DNA of 64,000 bases from an uncultured Aquimarina sp. (lineage in GTDB: Bacteria; Bacteroidota; Bacteroidia; Flavobacteriales; Flavobacteriaceae). Positions 9,591 to 17,934 of the stretch are shown one piece after another. The stretch is from NCBI GenBank assembly GCA_947503835.1, contig CANNFM010000005.1, forward strand, positions 124,001 to 188,000, given 5' to 3'. The first letter of the stretch is position 1. The number at the start of each line of letters is the position of its first letter. The position numbers and the translations under genes are program-made. The notes beneath the pieces were generated by a model. The model saw only the letters and a program-made list of their open reading frames with translations, ran no database searches and was not told the DNA's origin.

Positions 9591-10492
9591 TCTTTATACA
9601 GGGTTATGTTGTTGTCATTAATCTTATATTTCAAACGCATTGGTATGGTTATAGATTGTAATGCGGTTTGAATATTTGAATGTACAAAATTACCTGTAAA
9701 AAGTTTATCTTCATCTATATTTTTTGCAATAATTGTTACGTTATATTGTCTTTCGAATTCTTTAAGAATATAGGGATATGGTGTGCTAGAAAAAGTGCTT
9801 TGACCCTTAATCCAATCAGGTTCGATAAGAGTTGTCGTAGTAGTAAGGATTTTATTATCAATTACTTTAAATACTTGGCCTGCCGGAAGTTTAATAGTGC
9901 TTTTATTATGTGTGACGCTTACAAGACCTTCATAACACACAACTTCAAAGTAATTTTCTCTTTGTTTTACGTTAAATTCTGTGCCTAAGACACTAATAAC
10001 ACCAGATGAAGTGTGGATATCAAACTTTTTCCCTTTAGCAACCTTAAAATAGGCCTCTCCTTCCAATTTGATTTCCCGATTGTTTTCCCAATCGTTTTCT
10101 TGATATTTAATTATAGACAGGGCATTAAGTTTGACTATAGTCTGGTCTGGAAGTTCAACCGAACTCTTCTGACTTGCTATAGTATTAACAGAGGTGTCTG
10201 TAGTATAAAAAAAGGTAAAATAAGTACCAATACCTAAAATAAATATAGCTGCTATTTTTAATAGGATAGTCGATATTTTTTGAGGTTTAGAAATACTTTG
10301 GTGATTTGATAAAGTAGTTTTTAAGTTTTGTAAATTTTGCTCAACATCATATTTTGGTGATCTAAAACTTTTTGCTGTTTCAGAAATCTTTGCATACGAA
10401 TCATAGGCGTCTAAACTCTTAAACGCCTCTGATTCTGATGTAGTGAGTTGTTCATTGTCCAACCACTTTTTTACGAGATCTTTCTTTTTCAT
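9587..10492 (-). CDS. FecR-family anti-sigma factor
   Basis: A 301-residue inner-membrane regulator. The first about 70 residues form the cytoplasmic sigma-binding part (starting MKKKDLVKKWLDNEQLT), followed by one membrane helix at about 73-97, a periplasmic FecR domain (SVELPDQTIVKLNALSIIKY, EGEAYFKVAKGKKFDIHTSSGVISVLGTEFNVK) and a C-terminal DUF4974-type domain. It should hold the sigma factor at 10564-11079 inactive until the STN domain of the receptor contacts it. Gene order sigma, fecR, receptor is the standard Bacteroidota arrangement. Confidence 0.95.
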   Translation of the reverse strand: MKKKDLVKKWLDNEQLTTSESEAFKSLDAYDSYAKISETAKSFRSPKYDVEQNLQNLKTTLSNHQSISKPQKISTILLKIAAIFILGIGTYFTFFYTTDTSVNTIASQKSSVELPDQTIVKLNALSIIKYQENDWENNREIKLEGEAYFKVAKGKKFDIHTSSGVISVLGTEFNVKQRENYFEVVCYEGLVSVTHNKSTIKLPAGQVFKVIDNKILTTTTTLIEPDWIKGQSTFSSTPYPYILKEFERQYNVTIIAKNIDEDKLFTGNFVHSNIQTALQSITIPMRLKYKINDNNITLYKE

Positions 10493-10563
10493 AACAAGAT
10501 TTCTATCTATATAACAATCTTCCTTTAAAAATTCCTACCCTATCCCTTTTACATTGGGTTGTT

Positions 10564-11079
10564 TTATATTCCATCAATATCTTTTCTTAGCTTTTCTAAT
10601 GCTCCGTAAATTCTTTTTTCAACAGCTTTTCTAGAGATCCCCAGAGACTCGGCAATCTCTTTATGTTTTTTTCCTTCAACTCGATTAAGAAGAAATGCTA
10701 CACGCTGCGCCTCGGTAAGGTTAGAAAGTGCTTTTTGGTATTTTAGCAGATATTCTTTTTCTTGCAAAATAAACTCAGGGTTTTCATTAGTTCTATCGAT
10801 ATGATCAACTTGTTGAAATTTTAATTTTACCTTATTGTGCTTTATTTGGTTTAGTGATAAATTATTGGCCACAGTAAATAGAAAACTTTTTGCTTTTTGA
10901 ATTGGGGTTTTCTTGCAATTATCCCATAATTTTATAAACGCCTCTTGTACTTTGTCTTTAGGATCTATATGTTCTCCATACTTATAGTATATAAAATCAT
11001 GTAGTTCTTTTGAATGTTTCTGAAAAAGTCCCGTGAATATTTTTTCTTCACAAACATTGTCAAATAGATCTTTAGGCAT
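10564..11079 (-). CDS. ECF RNA polymerase sigma factor (FecI-like)
   Basis: A 171-residue sigma-70 factor of the Bacteroidota ECF type with region 2 (LHDFIYYKYGEHIDPKDKVQEAFIKLWDN) and region 4 (LSNLTEAQRVAFLLNRVEGKKHKEIAESLGISRKAVEKRI). The ATG at 11079 is preferred over a TTG two codons upstream. It is the first gene of the sigma-fecR-receptor trio, 71 bases upstream of fecR, and is divergent from a lipoprotein/fasciclin region. Its probable target is the receptor operon and possibly the divergent genes. Confidence 0.95.
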   Translation of the reverse strand: MPKDLFDNVCEEKIFTGLFQKHSKELHDFIYYKYGEHIDPKDKVQEAFIKLWDNCKKTPIQKAKSFLFTVANNLSLNQIKHNKVKLKFQQVDHIDRTNENPEFILQEKEYLLKYQKALSNLTEAQRVAFLLNRVEGKKHKEIAESLGISRKAVEKRIYGALEKLRKDIDGI

Positions 11080-11185
11080 TATCAATATTTTTGTTTAAAA
11101 TTAAAAAAAATAGTATTGATACGTAGGAATTTAAGGAAGTATGTTGTTATAACTTATAATAGTGTTTGAAACAAATGATTTGAAA

Positions 11186-11848
11186 ATGAAGAATTGGAAT
11201 TTATATTTTTTTGTAGGTATTGCGACTTTATTGATCTCATGCCAAGAGGAAGAAAGGGAATTTATAGACCCTAACTTAGACAATACCGTCCCGAGGAATT
11301 CTCAATTAGCAGGCCTGATGAAGAATGTAGTAACACACGACGGTTCATTTGATGATATTGTGGATCGTGGTAATTGTTTTAGCATTAACCTACCATATAC
11401 CATCTTATTAAATGGGGATGAATTTGTAATCAATGAGATACTTGATTATCAAAAGTTTTTGGGTACTGATGTTATAGAAATTTCTTTTCCTGTTACCATT
11501 ACTCAATCTGATCATGTAGAAAAAGTAGTAGAAAACAATACTGAACTTGAAATTTTTAGTAATAATTGTAAAACAGATGATGAGGATATAGAATGTATAG
11601 ATTTTGTGTACCCAATGTCTATCTCAACCTTTGATAGTAGTTCTAATCAATTAAAAACAATAGAAATAGGTCACGATTCTCAGATGTTTAATTTTATGTC
11701 TGATGTTAGTGATAATATTTCTGTGAGTATCAACTACCCTATAAAATTAGTACTTCATAATGGAGAAAACGTGGGTGCTCAACATAATAGTGAGTTGTTA
11801 AGTAAAATCTTAGATGCGGCACCTGCATGCGATGAGGATGATGGTTAA
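11186..11848 (+). CDS. Hypothetical acidic lipoprotein
   Basis: A 220-residue protein with a lipoprotein signal (MKNWNLYFFVGIATLLISC). The ATG at 11186 is chosen because the signal peptide starts there; a GTG at 11162 would put eight polar residues in front. The mature part is strongly acidic and contains cysteines near the middle and C-terminus (ACDEDDG end). The repeated phrases FSINLPYTILLNG, ISFPVTITQ, FVYPMSIST and SINYPIKLVLHNG suggest three or four beta-repeat units of one fold. Family not recognised. It is divergent from the ECF sigma gene and followed by a terminator. Confidence 0.7.
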   Translation: MKNWNLYFFVGIATLLISCQEEEREFIDPNLDNTVPRNSQLAGLMKNVVTHDGSFDDIVDRGNCFSINLPYTILLNGDEFVINEILDYQKFLGTDVIEISFPVTITQSDHVEKVVENNTELEIFSNNCKTDDEDIECIDFVYPMSISTFDSSSNQLKTIEIGHDSQMFNFMSDVSDNISVSINYPIKLVLHNGENVGAQHNSELLSKILDAAPACDEDDG

Positions 11849-11868
11849 TAATTAGAGATCAATGAATT

Positions 11869-11893
11869 AAACCGCCTACTTGGCGGTTTTTTT
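11869..11893 (+). terminator. Intrinsic terminator after the acidic lipoprotein gene
   Basis: Perfect 8-bp stem AAACCGCC/GGCGGTTT with a 5-base loop, running directly into a run of seven T. It separates the lipoprotein gene from the fasciclin genes. Confidence 0.85.
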
Positions 11894-12011
11894 GTTTAAC
11901 AATTGCACGTGATTAGTTAAACAAAAAGTTAAAGTAATGCTAAAATCATTTTTAGGGGTTAGAGTTTTGTGGGCTAAGTTGTTTAATCATCAAACAATAA
12001 ATTTAGAAACC

Positions 12012-13352
12012 ATGAAAATGAAACAATTTTTTAAAACAGTATTTATTACACTTTTTATAGTATCTATCTACTCGTGTAGTGATGATGATGATACTATCTT
12101 TCCTCCATCGGGTGTTGATACTATAGCAGCTTTTGTTGCAGCAAACCCCGATTATAGTTCTCTTTTAGCGGCTTTAGAAAGAGCTGATTTAGTTACAACC
12201 TTATCAGGTGAAGGAAGCTTTACTGTTTTTGCTCCAGATAATGAGGCATTTACAGACTTTTTGAATGGAGCGGCCTTAGAAGATGTACCCGTAGAAGATT
12301 TAAGAAAAGTATTATTGAATCATGTACTAGGAGCAGAAGTAACGTCAGGCCAAATTACAACAGGGTATCAAACGAATCTTGCCGAAGTAAGTTCATATAT
12401 TGCAAAGTCTGGAAATGATGTAACGATTAACGGAGGTGTTATGGTTACTACAGCAGATATCGATCGATCTAATGGTGTGATTCACGCTGTTGATAAGGTT
12501 ATTGCTATACCGACATTATTGGATTTTGTAACTACAGATCCAAATTTATCTTCTTTAGCATCAACAGCTTCAGTTAACAGTGCCGCTGTGATTAGTGCTT
12601 TAGGAAATGAAGAAGGCGATTTAACATTGTTGGCTCCTGATAATGATGCCTTCACAGCTTTAGGTGATATCTCAGGAGTACCCGCTGTTGCAGTAGAACA
12701 GATTTTGTTAAATCATGCAATATCCGGAGGCCTTCTTTCTTCAGCATTGTCAACCTCATACGCTAGTACATTAGCATCTTATGGTACGCCTTCAGACGGT
12801 ATTAATTTAAGTATTTATATCAATACTGCAGATGGAGTTTCTTTTAATGGTATTTCAAATGTTACTACTGCTGATGTAGTGGCAAGTAACGGTGTGCTTC
12901 ATATTGTAGATGCCGTAATTACGCTACCCGATGTAACGACTTTTGCTACAGCAGATCCAACTTTTTCTACTTTAGCCACTGCTTTAGGAGATGCTAATTT
13001 GGTTCTAGCCTTACAGGCCGCTAACGGAACAGGAACACCAGAGGCACCATTTACAGTCTTTGCGCCGACTAATGATGCTTTTGCAGCACTAACATCGGTG
13101 CCAACAGGTCAGGCATTAGTAGATGTATTGACATATCATGTAATTGCTATGAATAATGTGCGATCTTCGGATTTAGCCAGCGTAGCGGGTGCTGTCGGTA
13201 CAGTCAATGGAGGTGATGTTACCATATCTGCTGACCCTGCAACAGTAACCGGTGGAGGAAATACAAGTGCAAGCAATATTATTGTTGCCGATGTGCAAGC
13301 TTCCAACGGTGTAATCCATGTTTTAGACCAGGTGTTATTACCTGCACCTTAA
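12012..13352 (+). CDS. Lipoprotein with three fasciclin (FAS1) domains
   Basis: A 446-residue surface lipoprotein. The ATG at 12012 begins a signal peptide (MKMKQFFKTVFITLFIVSIYSC) with the lipobox Cys followed by an Asp-rich tether; the 25 codons upstream in frame are not signal-like. Three FAS1 domains follow (about residues 35-165, 166-300, 301-446). Each has the H1-type block (GEGSFTVFAPDNEAF, GDLTLLAPDNDAF, APFTVFAPTNDAF) and the H2-type block ending in NGVIHAVDKV, NGVLHIVDAV or NGVIHVLDQV. FAS1 domains mediate adhesion or matrix interactions. It is followed by a second FAS1 lipoprotein 106 bases downstream. Confidence 0.92.
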   Translation: MKMKQFFKTVFITLFIVSIYSCSDDDDTIFPPSGVDTIAAFVAANPDYSSLLAALERADLVTTLSGEGSFTVFAPDNEAFTDFLNGAALEDVPVEDLRKVLLNHVLGAEVTSGQITTGYQTNLAEVSSYIAKSGNDVTINGGVMVTTADIDRSNGVIHAVDKVIAIPTLLDFVTTDPNLSSLASTASVNSAAVISALGNEEGDLTLLAPDNDAFTALGDISGVPAVAVEQILLNHAISGGLLSSALSTSYASTLASYGTPSDGINLSIYINTADGVSFNGISNVTTADVVASNGVLHIVDAVITLPDVTTFATADPTFSTLATALGDANLVLALQAANGTGTPEAPFTVFAPTNDAFAALTSVPTGQALVDVLTYHVIAMNNVRSSDLASVAGAVGTVNGGDVTISADPATVTGGGNTSASNIIVADVQASNGVIHVLDQVLLPAP

Positions 13353-13458
13353 TTAATACCCTTTAAAATTTAAGGCTGTTCAATAACTGTTCCTTCTATG
13401 GGCAGCCTTAGATTTCTTACACATACATCTTAACATACTAACTTTAAAATTTAATACA

Positions 13459-15255
13459 ATGAAAACACTAATCAAAAGATTAATGGTACCCTTCTTGTGC
13501 CTAATTTTAACTAACTTATTTGTTGCTTGTCAAAGTGATGATAGCTTTGAAGCCCAACCAGAACAGGAGCTAATCGAATTTGAAGAATCTAAGATCATCA
13601 GTTTTGATGCCATCGAGGAAATGACCCAAAATATAATTGAAGGAGAACTAGCGGTAGAAGAAGATAAAACCGCTGGGGTAGATAATAAAACATTTGGATT
13701 TGGTATTAGTAGAGAGAAAAGAGTGTATGATTTTTCGGCAACGGTAAACAGCGGAGCTGGAACAGGAGCAGTAATAGCAGGAGAATTGAAACTTAATTTC
13801 ACACTTTATCATGCTAGTTTTACTATTGTTCGTGGTAATTTAACATTACCAGATGGTACTAAGGCTAGAACGCGTGGCGCTATAATAAGTGATGGCAAAG
13901 TATATTTGATCATAAACCCACCAGGTAGAGATTTGATATTTGGTATTGGTAGAGTAGGAGATAATGGTGATTTAGAAGGAAGCTTTAGATTGTTTACGTC
14001 TGGTGGAGTAGGTAGAGGAGCATGGAATGCTGCACTAACCGGGGTTACCTTTCCTGATAAAACAATAGTAGAGCTAGCCGTAGAAGATGGTAGATTTACT
14101 TCTTTAGTAGGAGCATTACAAGCTGCAGAATTGGTAGATGCGTTATCAGGAGATGGGCCATTTACCGTGTTTGCTCCAACAGATGAGGCTTTTGCCGCTC
14201 TAGATGAAGTGCCTAGCGGTGATGCGCTTAGAGATATTCTGTTATACCATGTGGCAAGTGGTCGATTAAACACATCTGCATTACTTGCTCAGGAATTTAT
14301 AACCACATTACAAGGCGAAGATGTAAAAGTAAGCCTAAATAGTGATAACGAGATCGTGATTAATGATACCGTAAAATTACTTTCTGCAAACATTGGTGGA
14401 TCCAATGGAGTACTCCAGGTCATAGATGCAGTATTAATACCACCATCATTTCAGCCCCTACAATCAATAGTAGAAATAGCGGTAAACACTCCAGAACTAT
14501 CTACTCTTGTTGGAGCATTGCAGGCAGCAGATTTAGTTGATGCACTTAGCGGCGATGGACCTTTCACAGTTTTCGCACCAACTAATGCTGCCTTCGATGC
14601 TTTGGACGCAATCCCAAGTGGAGATGCATTAAAAGAAGTATTGCTATATCATGTAGCTTCGGGTAAATTTACCGCAGAAGATCTGTTAGAAAAGCAAACC
14701 GTTACCACCTTACAAGGAGATGAAGTTACTATTGAAGTAGATAACGATGGAAATGTATTGCTTAATGGATCTATAAAGGTTGCAATAGCAGATGTTGAGG
14801 CTTCTAATGGTATAGTACATGTAATTGAAGGAGTTTTATTACCTCCAGCAGACTTACAAAGTATAGTAGAGATTGCGGTAAATACCCCAGAACTATCTAC
14901 TCTTGTTGGAGCATTGCAGGCAGCAGATTTGGTAGATGCGCTTAGCGGCGATGGACCTTTCACAGTTTTTGCCCCTACCAACGCTGCCTTCGATGCTTTG
15001 GATGCTATCCCAAGTGGAGATGCATTAAAAGAAGTATTGTTGTATCACGTAGCTTCGGGCAAGTTTAATGCAGAAGAGTTGTTAACCAAAGAAACTGTAA
15101 CTACCCTGCAAGGTGAACAAGTTACTATCGAAATATTTGATGGAGAAGTAATTTTGAATGAGAGCATAAAAGTGGCAATCGCCGATGTTGAAGCCTCTAA
15201 CGGCATAGTACATGTGATTGAAGGAGTCTTGATCCCACCGTCTTTACTACATTAG
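13459..15255 (+). CDS. Lipoprotein with N-terminal beta domain and three FAS1 domains
   Basis: A 598-residue lipoprotein (lipobox LFVAC, Cys 24). Residues about 70-195 form a separate glycine-rich beta domain (FGFGISREKRVYDFSATV through GVGRGAWNAALTGV) of unknown family. Three FAS1 domains follow at about 197-333, 334-465 and 466-598. The second and third are almost identical for their first 70 residues, showing a recent internal duplication with a 396-base period. All three end with an NG(I/V)..VI(E/D) block. Probable role: cell-surface adhesion or matrix protein, paired with the preceding FAS1 gene. Confidence 0.92.
   Translation: MKTLIKRLMVPFLCLILTNLFVACQSDDSFEAQPEQELIEFEESKIISFDAIEEMTQNIIEGELAVEEDKTAGVDNKTFGFGISREKRVYDFSATVNSGAGTGAVIAGELKLNFTLYHASFTIVRGNLTLPDGTKARTRGAIISDGKVYLIINPPGRDLIFGIGRVGDNGDLEGSFRLFTSGGVGRGAWNAALTGVTFPDKTIVELAVEDGRFTSLVGALQAAELVDALSGDGPFTVFAPTDEAFAALDEVPSGDALRDILLYHVASGRLNTSALLAQEFITTLQGEDVKVSLNSDNEIVINDTVKLLSANIGGSNGVLQVIDAVLIPPSFQPLQSIVEIAVNTPELSTLVGALQAADLVDALSGDGPFTVFAPTNAAFDALDAIPSGDALKEVLLYHVASGKFTAEDLLEKQTVTTLQGDEVTIEVDNDGNVLLNGSIKVAIADVEASNGIVHVIEGVLLPPADLQSIVEIAVNTPELSTLVGALQAADLVDALSGDGPFTVFAPTNAAFDALDAIPSGDALKEVLLYHVASGKFNAEELLTKETVTTLQGEQVTIEIFDGEVILNESIKVAIADVEASNGIVHVIEGVLIPPSLLH
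14457..15066 (+). repeat. Tandem duplication of a FAS1-coding segment
   Basis: Bases about 14457-14670 and 14853-15066 are near-identical copies of about 214 bases, 396 bases (132 codons) apart. Long blocks match exactly; differences are mostly third-position changes. Confidence 0.9.
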
Positions 15256-15281
15256 AAAATAATTTTTTAGTGTTTATGAGT

Positions 15282-15328
15282 AGCAACTGAAAAGAGTTAA
15301 ATTGAAATTCTTTTCAGTTGCTTTTTTT
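15282..15328 (+). terminator. Intrinsic terminator after the fasciclin genes
   Basis: Perfect 14-bp stem (15282-15295 with 15309-15322, AGCAACTGAAAAGA and its complement), 13-base loop, followed by a run of seven T. Confidence 0.88.
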
Positions 15329-15400
15329 ATAATAACGTCAAATCATAAGCGTATCTATTAATTCTGTAATTCCATCCTTTATTTATACACTTCAAATCCT

Positions 15401-15408
15401 TAAATTTG
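15401..15408 (+). promoter_or_regulatory. Probable -7 box of the ffh promoter
   Basis: TAAATTTG matches the Bacteroidota -7 consensus TAnnTTTG, 49 bases before the ffh start codon and downstream of the fasciclin terminator. Confidence 0.5.
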
Positions 15409-15456
15409 CACTTGTCTATCAAAAAAAGATAGCATTTTCAAAATAGAAGAAAATAT

Positions 15457-16785
15457 ATGTTTGATAATTTAAGTGATAAGTTAGATAAGGCCTTACATAT
15501 TTTAAAAGGGCATGGTCAGATTACCGAAATAAATGTTGCCGAAACACTTAAGGAAGTACGAAGAGCATTAGTAGATGCCGATGTAAACTATAAAATCGCA
15601 AAAGAATTTACTGCAACAGTAAAAGAAAAAGCATTAGGTGAGAATGTATTAAAGAGCCTTAAGCCTGGTCAGTTAATGGTAAAACTGGTGAAGGATGAGC
15701 TGACAGAGTTAATGGGGGGAGAAGTTGCCGAAGTTAATTTGGACGGAAATCCTTCAGTTATCTTAATGTCGGGTCTGCAAGGTTCTGGTAAAACAACTTT
15801 TTCGGGTAAACTTGCTAATTTTCTTGCAACAAAAAAGACTAAGAAACCGCTACTTGTAGCGTGTGATGTATATAGGCCAGCGGCAATTGATCAGTTGCAC
15901 GTAGTGGGTGAGCAGATCAATATCGAAGTTTTTAGTGATAAAGGTAATAATGATCCTGTTGCTATTGCCAAAGCCGGTGTTGCTCATGCAAAAGCTAACG
16001 GATTTAATGTGGTGATTATTGATACCGCGGGTCGTTTAGCCGTTGATGAGGTAATGATGACCGAGATTGCGAATATCCATAAAGCCGTTACTCCAGATGA
16101 AACCTTGTTTGTAGTAGACTCTATGACAGGTCAGGATGCAGTAAATACGGCAAAGACATTTAACGATGTTCTTAATTTTGATGGAGTAATTCTTACAAAA
16201 TTAGATGGTGATACCAGAGGTGGAGCCGCAATATCTATTAAGTCTGTTGTTAATAAACCAATTAAGTTTATTGGTACTGGTGAGAAAATGGAAGCAATTG
16301 ATGTATTCTATCCTTCTCGTATGGCAGATCGTATTTTAGGGATGGGAGATGTGGTTTCTCTTGTTGAAAGAGCTCAAGAGCAATTTGATGAAGAAGAAGC
16401 CAGAAAACTTCAGAAAAAAATCGCCAAAAATCAATTCGGATTTGATGATTTCCTGAAACAAATTCAGCAGATTAAAAAGATGGGTAATATGAAAGACCTT
16501 GTCGGAATGATCCCTGGAGCAGGAAAAATGATGAAGAATATGGATATCGATGATGATGCTTTTAAACATATAGAAGCTATAATCCATTCGATGACACAAG
16601 AAGAAAGAACAAAACCACAGATTATTAATGCAAGTAGAAAGAAACGTATTGGTAAAGGTTCGGGAACATCTATCCAACAAGTAAATCAATTACTGAAGCA
16701 ATTCGATCAGATGAGCAAAATGATGAAGATGATGCAAGGTGGCGGAGGCAAGAGAATGATGCAAATGATGGGTAAAATGAAATAA
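15457..16785 (+). CDS. ffh: Signal recognition particle GTPase Ffh
   Basis: A 442-residue SRP54-type GTPase that, with 4.5S RNA, recognises signal sequences of nascent proteins and delivers them to FtsY at the inner membrane. The N domain is residues 1-90; the G domain has the P-loop GLQGSGKTT at 106-114, then DTAGR and TKLDGDTRGGAA. The C-terminal M domain is methionine-rich and ends in runs such as QMSKMMKMMQGGGGKRMMQMMGKMK. Length and motif order are normal. folD follows 45 bases downstream on the same strand. Confidence 0.98.
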   Translation: MFDNLSDKLDKALHILKGHGQITEINVAETLKEVRRALVDADVNYKIAKEFTATVKEKALGENVLKSLKPGQLMVKLVKDELTELMGGEVAEVNLDGNPSVILMSGLQGSGKTTFSGKLANFLATKKTKKPLLVACDVYRPAAIDQLHVVGEQINIEVFSDKGNNDPVAIAKAGVAHAKANGFNVVIIDTAGRLAVDEVMMTEIANIHKAVTPDETLFVVDSMTGQDAVNTAKTFNDVLNFDGVILTKLDGDTRGGAAISIKSVVNKPIKFIGTGEKMEAIDVFYPSRMADRILGMGDVVSLVERAQEQFDEEEARKLQKKIAKNQFGFDDFLKQIQQIKKMGNMKDLVGMIPGAGKMMKNMDIDDDAFKHIEAIIHSMTQEERTKPQIINASRKKRIGKGSGTSIQQVNQLLKQFDQMSKMMKMMQGGGGKRMMQMMGKMK

Positions 16786-16830
16786 TAAGCACATATAATT
16801 TTAAACTTTTATTAAGGCATAATTAGGGGA

Positions 16831-17715
16831 ATGGAAATATTAGACGGAAAAAAAGTAAGCAACGATATTAAAGATGAAATTGCTGTCGAGGTTCAGAAAA
16901 TGAAAGAACGTGGTGAGAAAGTACCACATTTGGCTGCAGTATTAGTGGGTAATGACGGAGCTAGCTTAACCTATGTTGGTAGTAAAGTAAAAGCTTGCGA
17001 ACGTATAGGTTTTGAATCTACTTTGGTTAAAATGCCAAGTACAACTAGTGAGATAGAATTGTTAGCTAAGATTAAAGAGCTAAATGAGGACGATGATATC
17101 GATGGTTTTATAGTACAGTTGCCATTACCACCTCAGATCGATACCCAAAAAGTATTATTGGCTGTTGATCCTGATAAAGATGTTGATGGTTTTCATCCTA
17201 TGAATTTTGGTAAAATGGCATTAGATATGTCTACTTTTATTCCTGCTACTCCTTTTGGGATTTTAGAGCTACTAGAGCGGTATAATGTAGATACCAAAGG
17301 AAAACATACGGTAGTAATCGGTAGAAGTCATATCGTGGGTAGGCCTATGAGTATATTAATGGGCCGAAAAGGTTGGCCAGGTAATTCTACGGTAACCTTA
17401 ACGCATAGCCATACCAAAAATATTACACAGATTATTTCTCAGGCAGATATTGTTATATCTGCATTAGGAGTGCCTAATTTTCTAAAAGCAGAAATGGTTA
17501 AAGATGATGCAGTGGTGATTGATGTGGGTATAACCAGAGTAACAGATGAGTCTACACCAAAAGGATATAAGATTGTAGGTGATGTAGATTTTGATAATGT
17601 AAGTAAAAAAGCGTCGTTTATCACACCCGTACCAGGAGGAGTTGGGCCAATGACAATTGCGATGTTACTTAAGAATACATTACTAGCCAGAGAAAGACAC
17701 CGTAGCATAAAATAA
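16831..17715 (+). CDS. folD: Methylenetetrahydrofolate dehydrogenase/cyclohydrolase
   Basis: A 294-residue bifunctional enzyme converting 5,10-methylene-THF to 10-formyl-THF with NADP, in cytoplasmic one-carbon metabolism. Signatures: YVGSKVKACERIGFES (catalytic Lys), DGFIVQLPLPPQ, the NADP-binding VIGRSHIVGRPM, and the C-terminal TPVPGGVGPMTIAMLL. Length is typical. It lies downstream of ffh and is followed by a strong bidirectional terminator before the convergent SH3-protein gene. Confidence 0.98.
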   Translation: MEILDGKKVSNDIKDEIAVEVQKMKERGEKVPHLAAVLVGNDGASLTYVGSKVKACERIGFESTLVKMPSTTSEIELLAKIKELNEDDDIDGFIVQLPLPPQIDTQKVLLAVDPDKDVDGFHPMNFGKMALDMSTFIPATPFGILELLERYNVDTKGKHTVVIGRSHIVGRPMSILMGRKGWPGNSTVTLTHSHTKNITQIISQADIVISALGVPNFLKAEMVKDDAVVIDVGITRVTDESTPKGYKIVGDVDFDNVSKKASFITPVPGGVGPMTIAMLLKNTLLARERHRSIK

Positions 17716-17734
17716 TTAGCACCTATAACCTAAA

Positions 17735-17780
17735 AAATAAACCCTTGGGAAGTTTCAACTTCCCAAGGGTTTATTTTTTT
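17735..17780. terminator. Strong bidirectional terminator between folD and the SH3-protein gene
   Basis: Perfect 20-bp inverted repeat (17735-17754 with 17757-17776), core CCCTTGGGAAG, flanked by A-run on the left and T-run on the right, so it works for folD and can also stop leftward transcription. Confidence 0.9.
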
Positions 17781-17828
17781 GTACACATACCAAAGATATA
17801 TTATAAATACCCTTAGTGTATACAAACC

Positions 17829-17860
17829 AAAAATGCTAGGACATTTGTCCTAGCGTTTTT
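17829..17860. terminator. Second bidirectional terminator, mainly for the SH3-protein gene
   Basis: GCTAGGACA/TGTCCTAGC stem with a 2-base loop, extended by A-run and T-run on either side. It lies 75 bases downstream of the leftward gene ending at 17935. Confidence 0.82.
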
Positions 17861-17934
17861 GTTACATTTATATTTTGGTGATTATAATATGTATATTTTT
17901 TTACTCAAAGAAGTATCTGAATACTTACTTATTT

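Noticed and set aside
13367..13414. Inverted repeat after the first fasciclin gene
   Set aside because: A 12-base stem with one mismatch and a 24-base loop, but no T-run; too weak to call a terminator.
17439..17708. Long antisense frame inside folD, and similar antisense frames within ffh, rho, the fasciclin genes and the RND gene
   Set aside because: They lie wholly inside strongly supported genes, carry no domain or signal features, and follow from the codon pattern of the sense gene.
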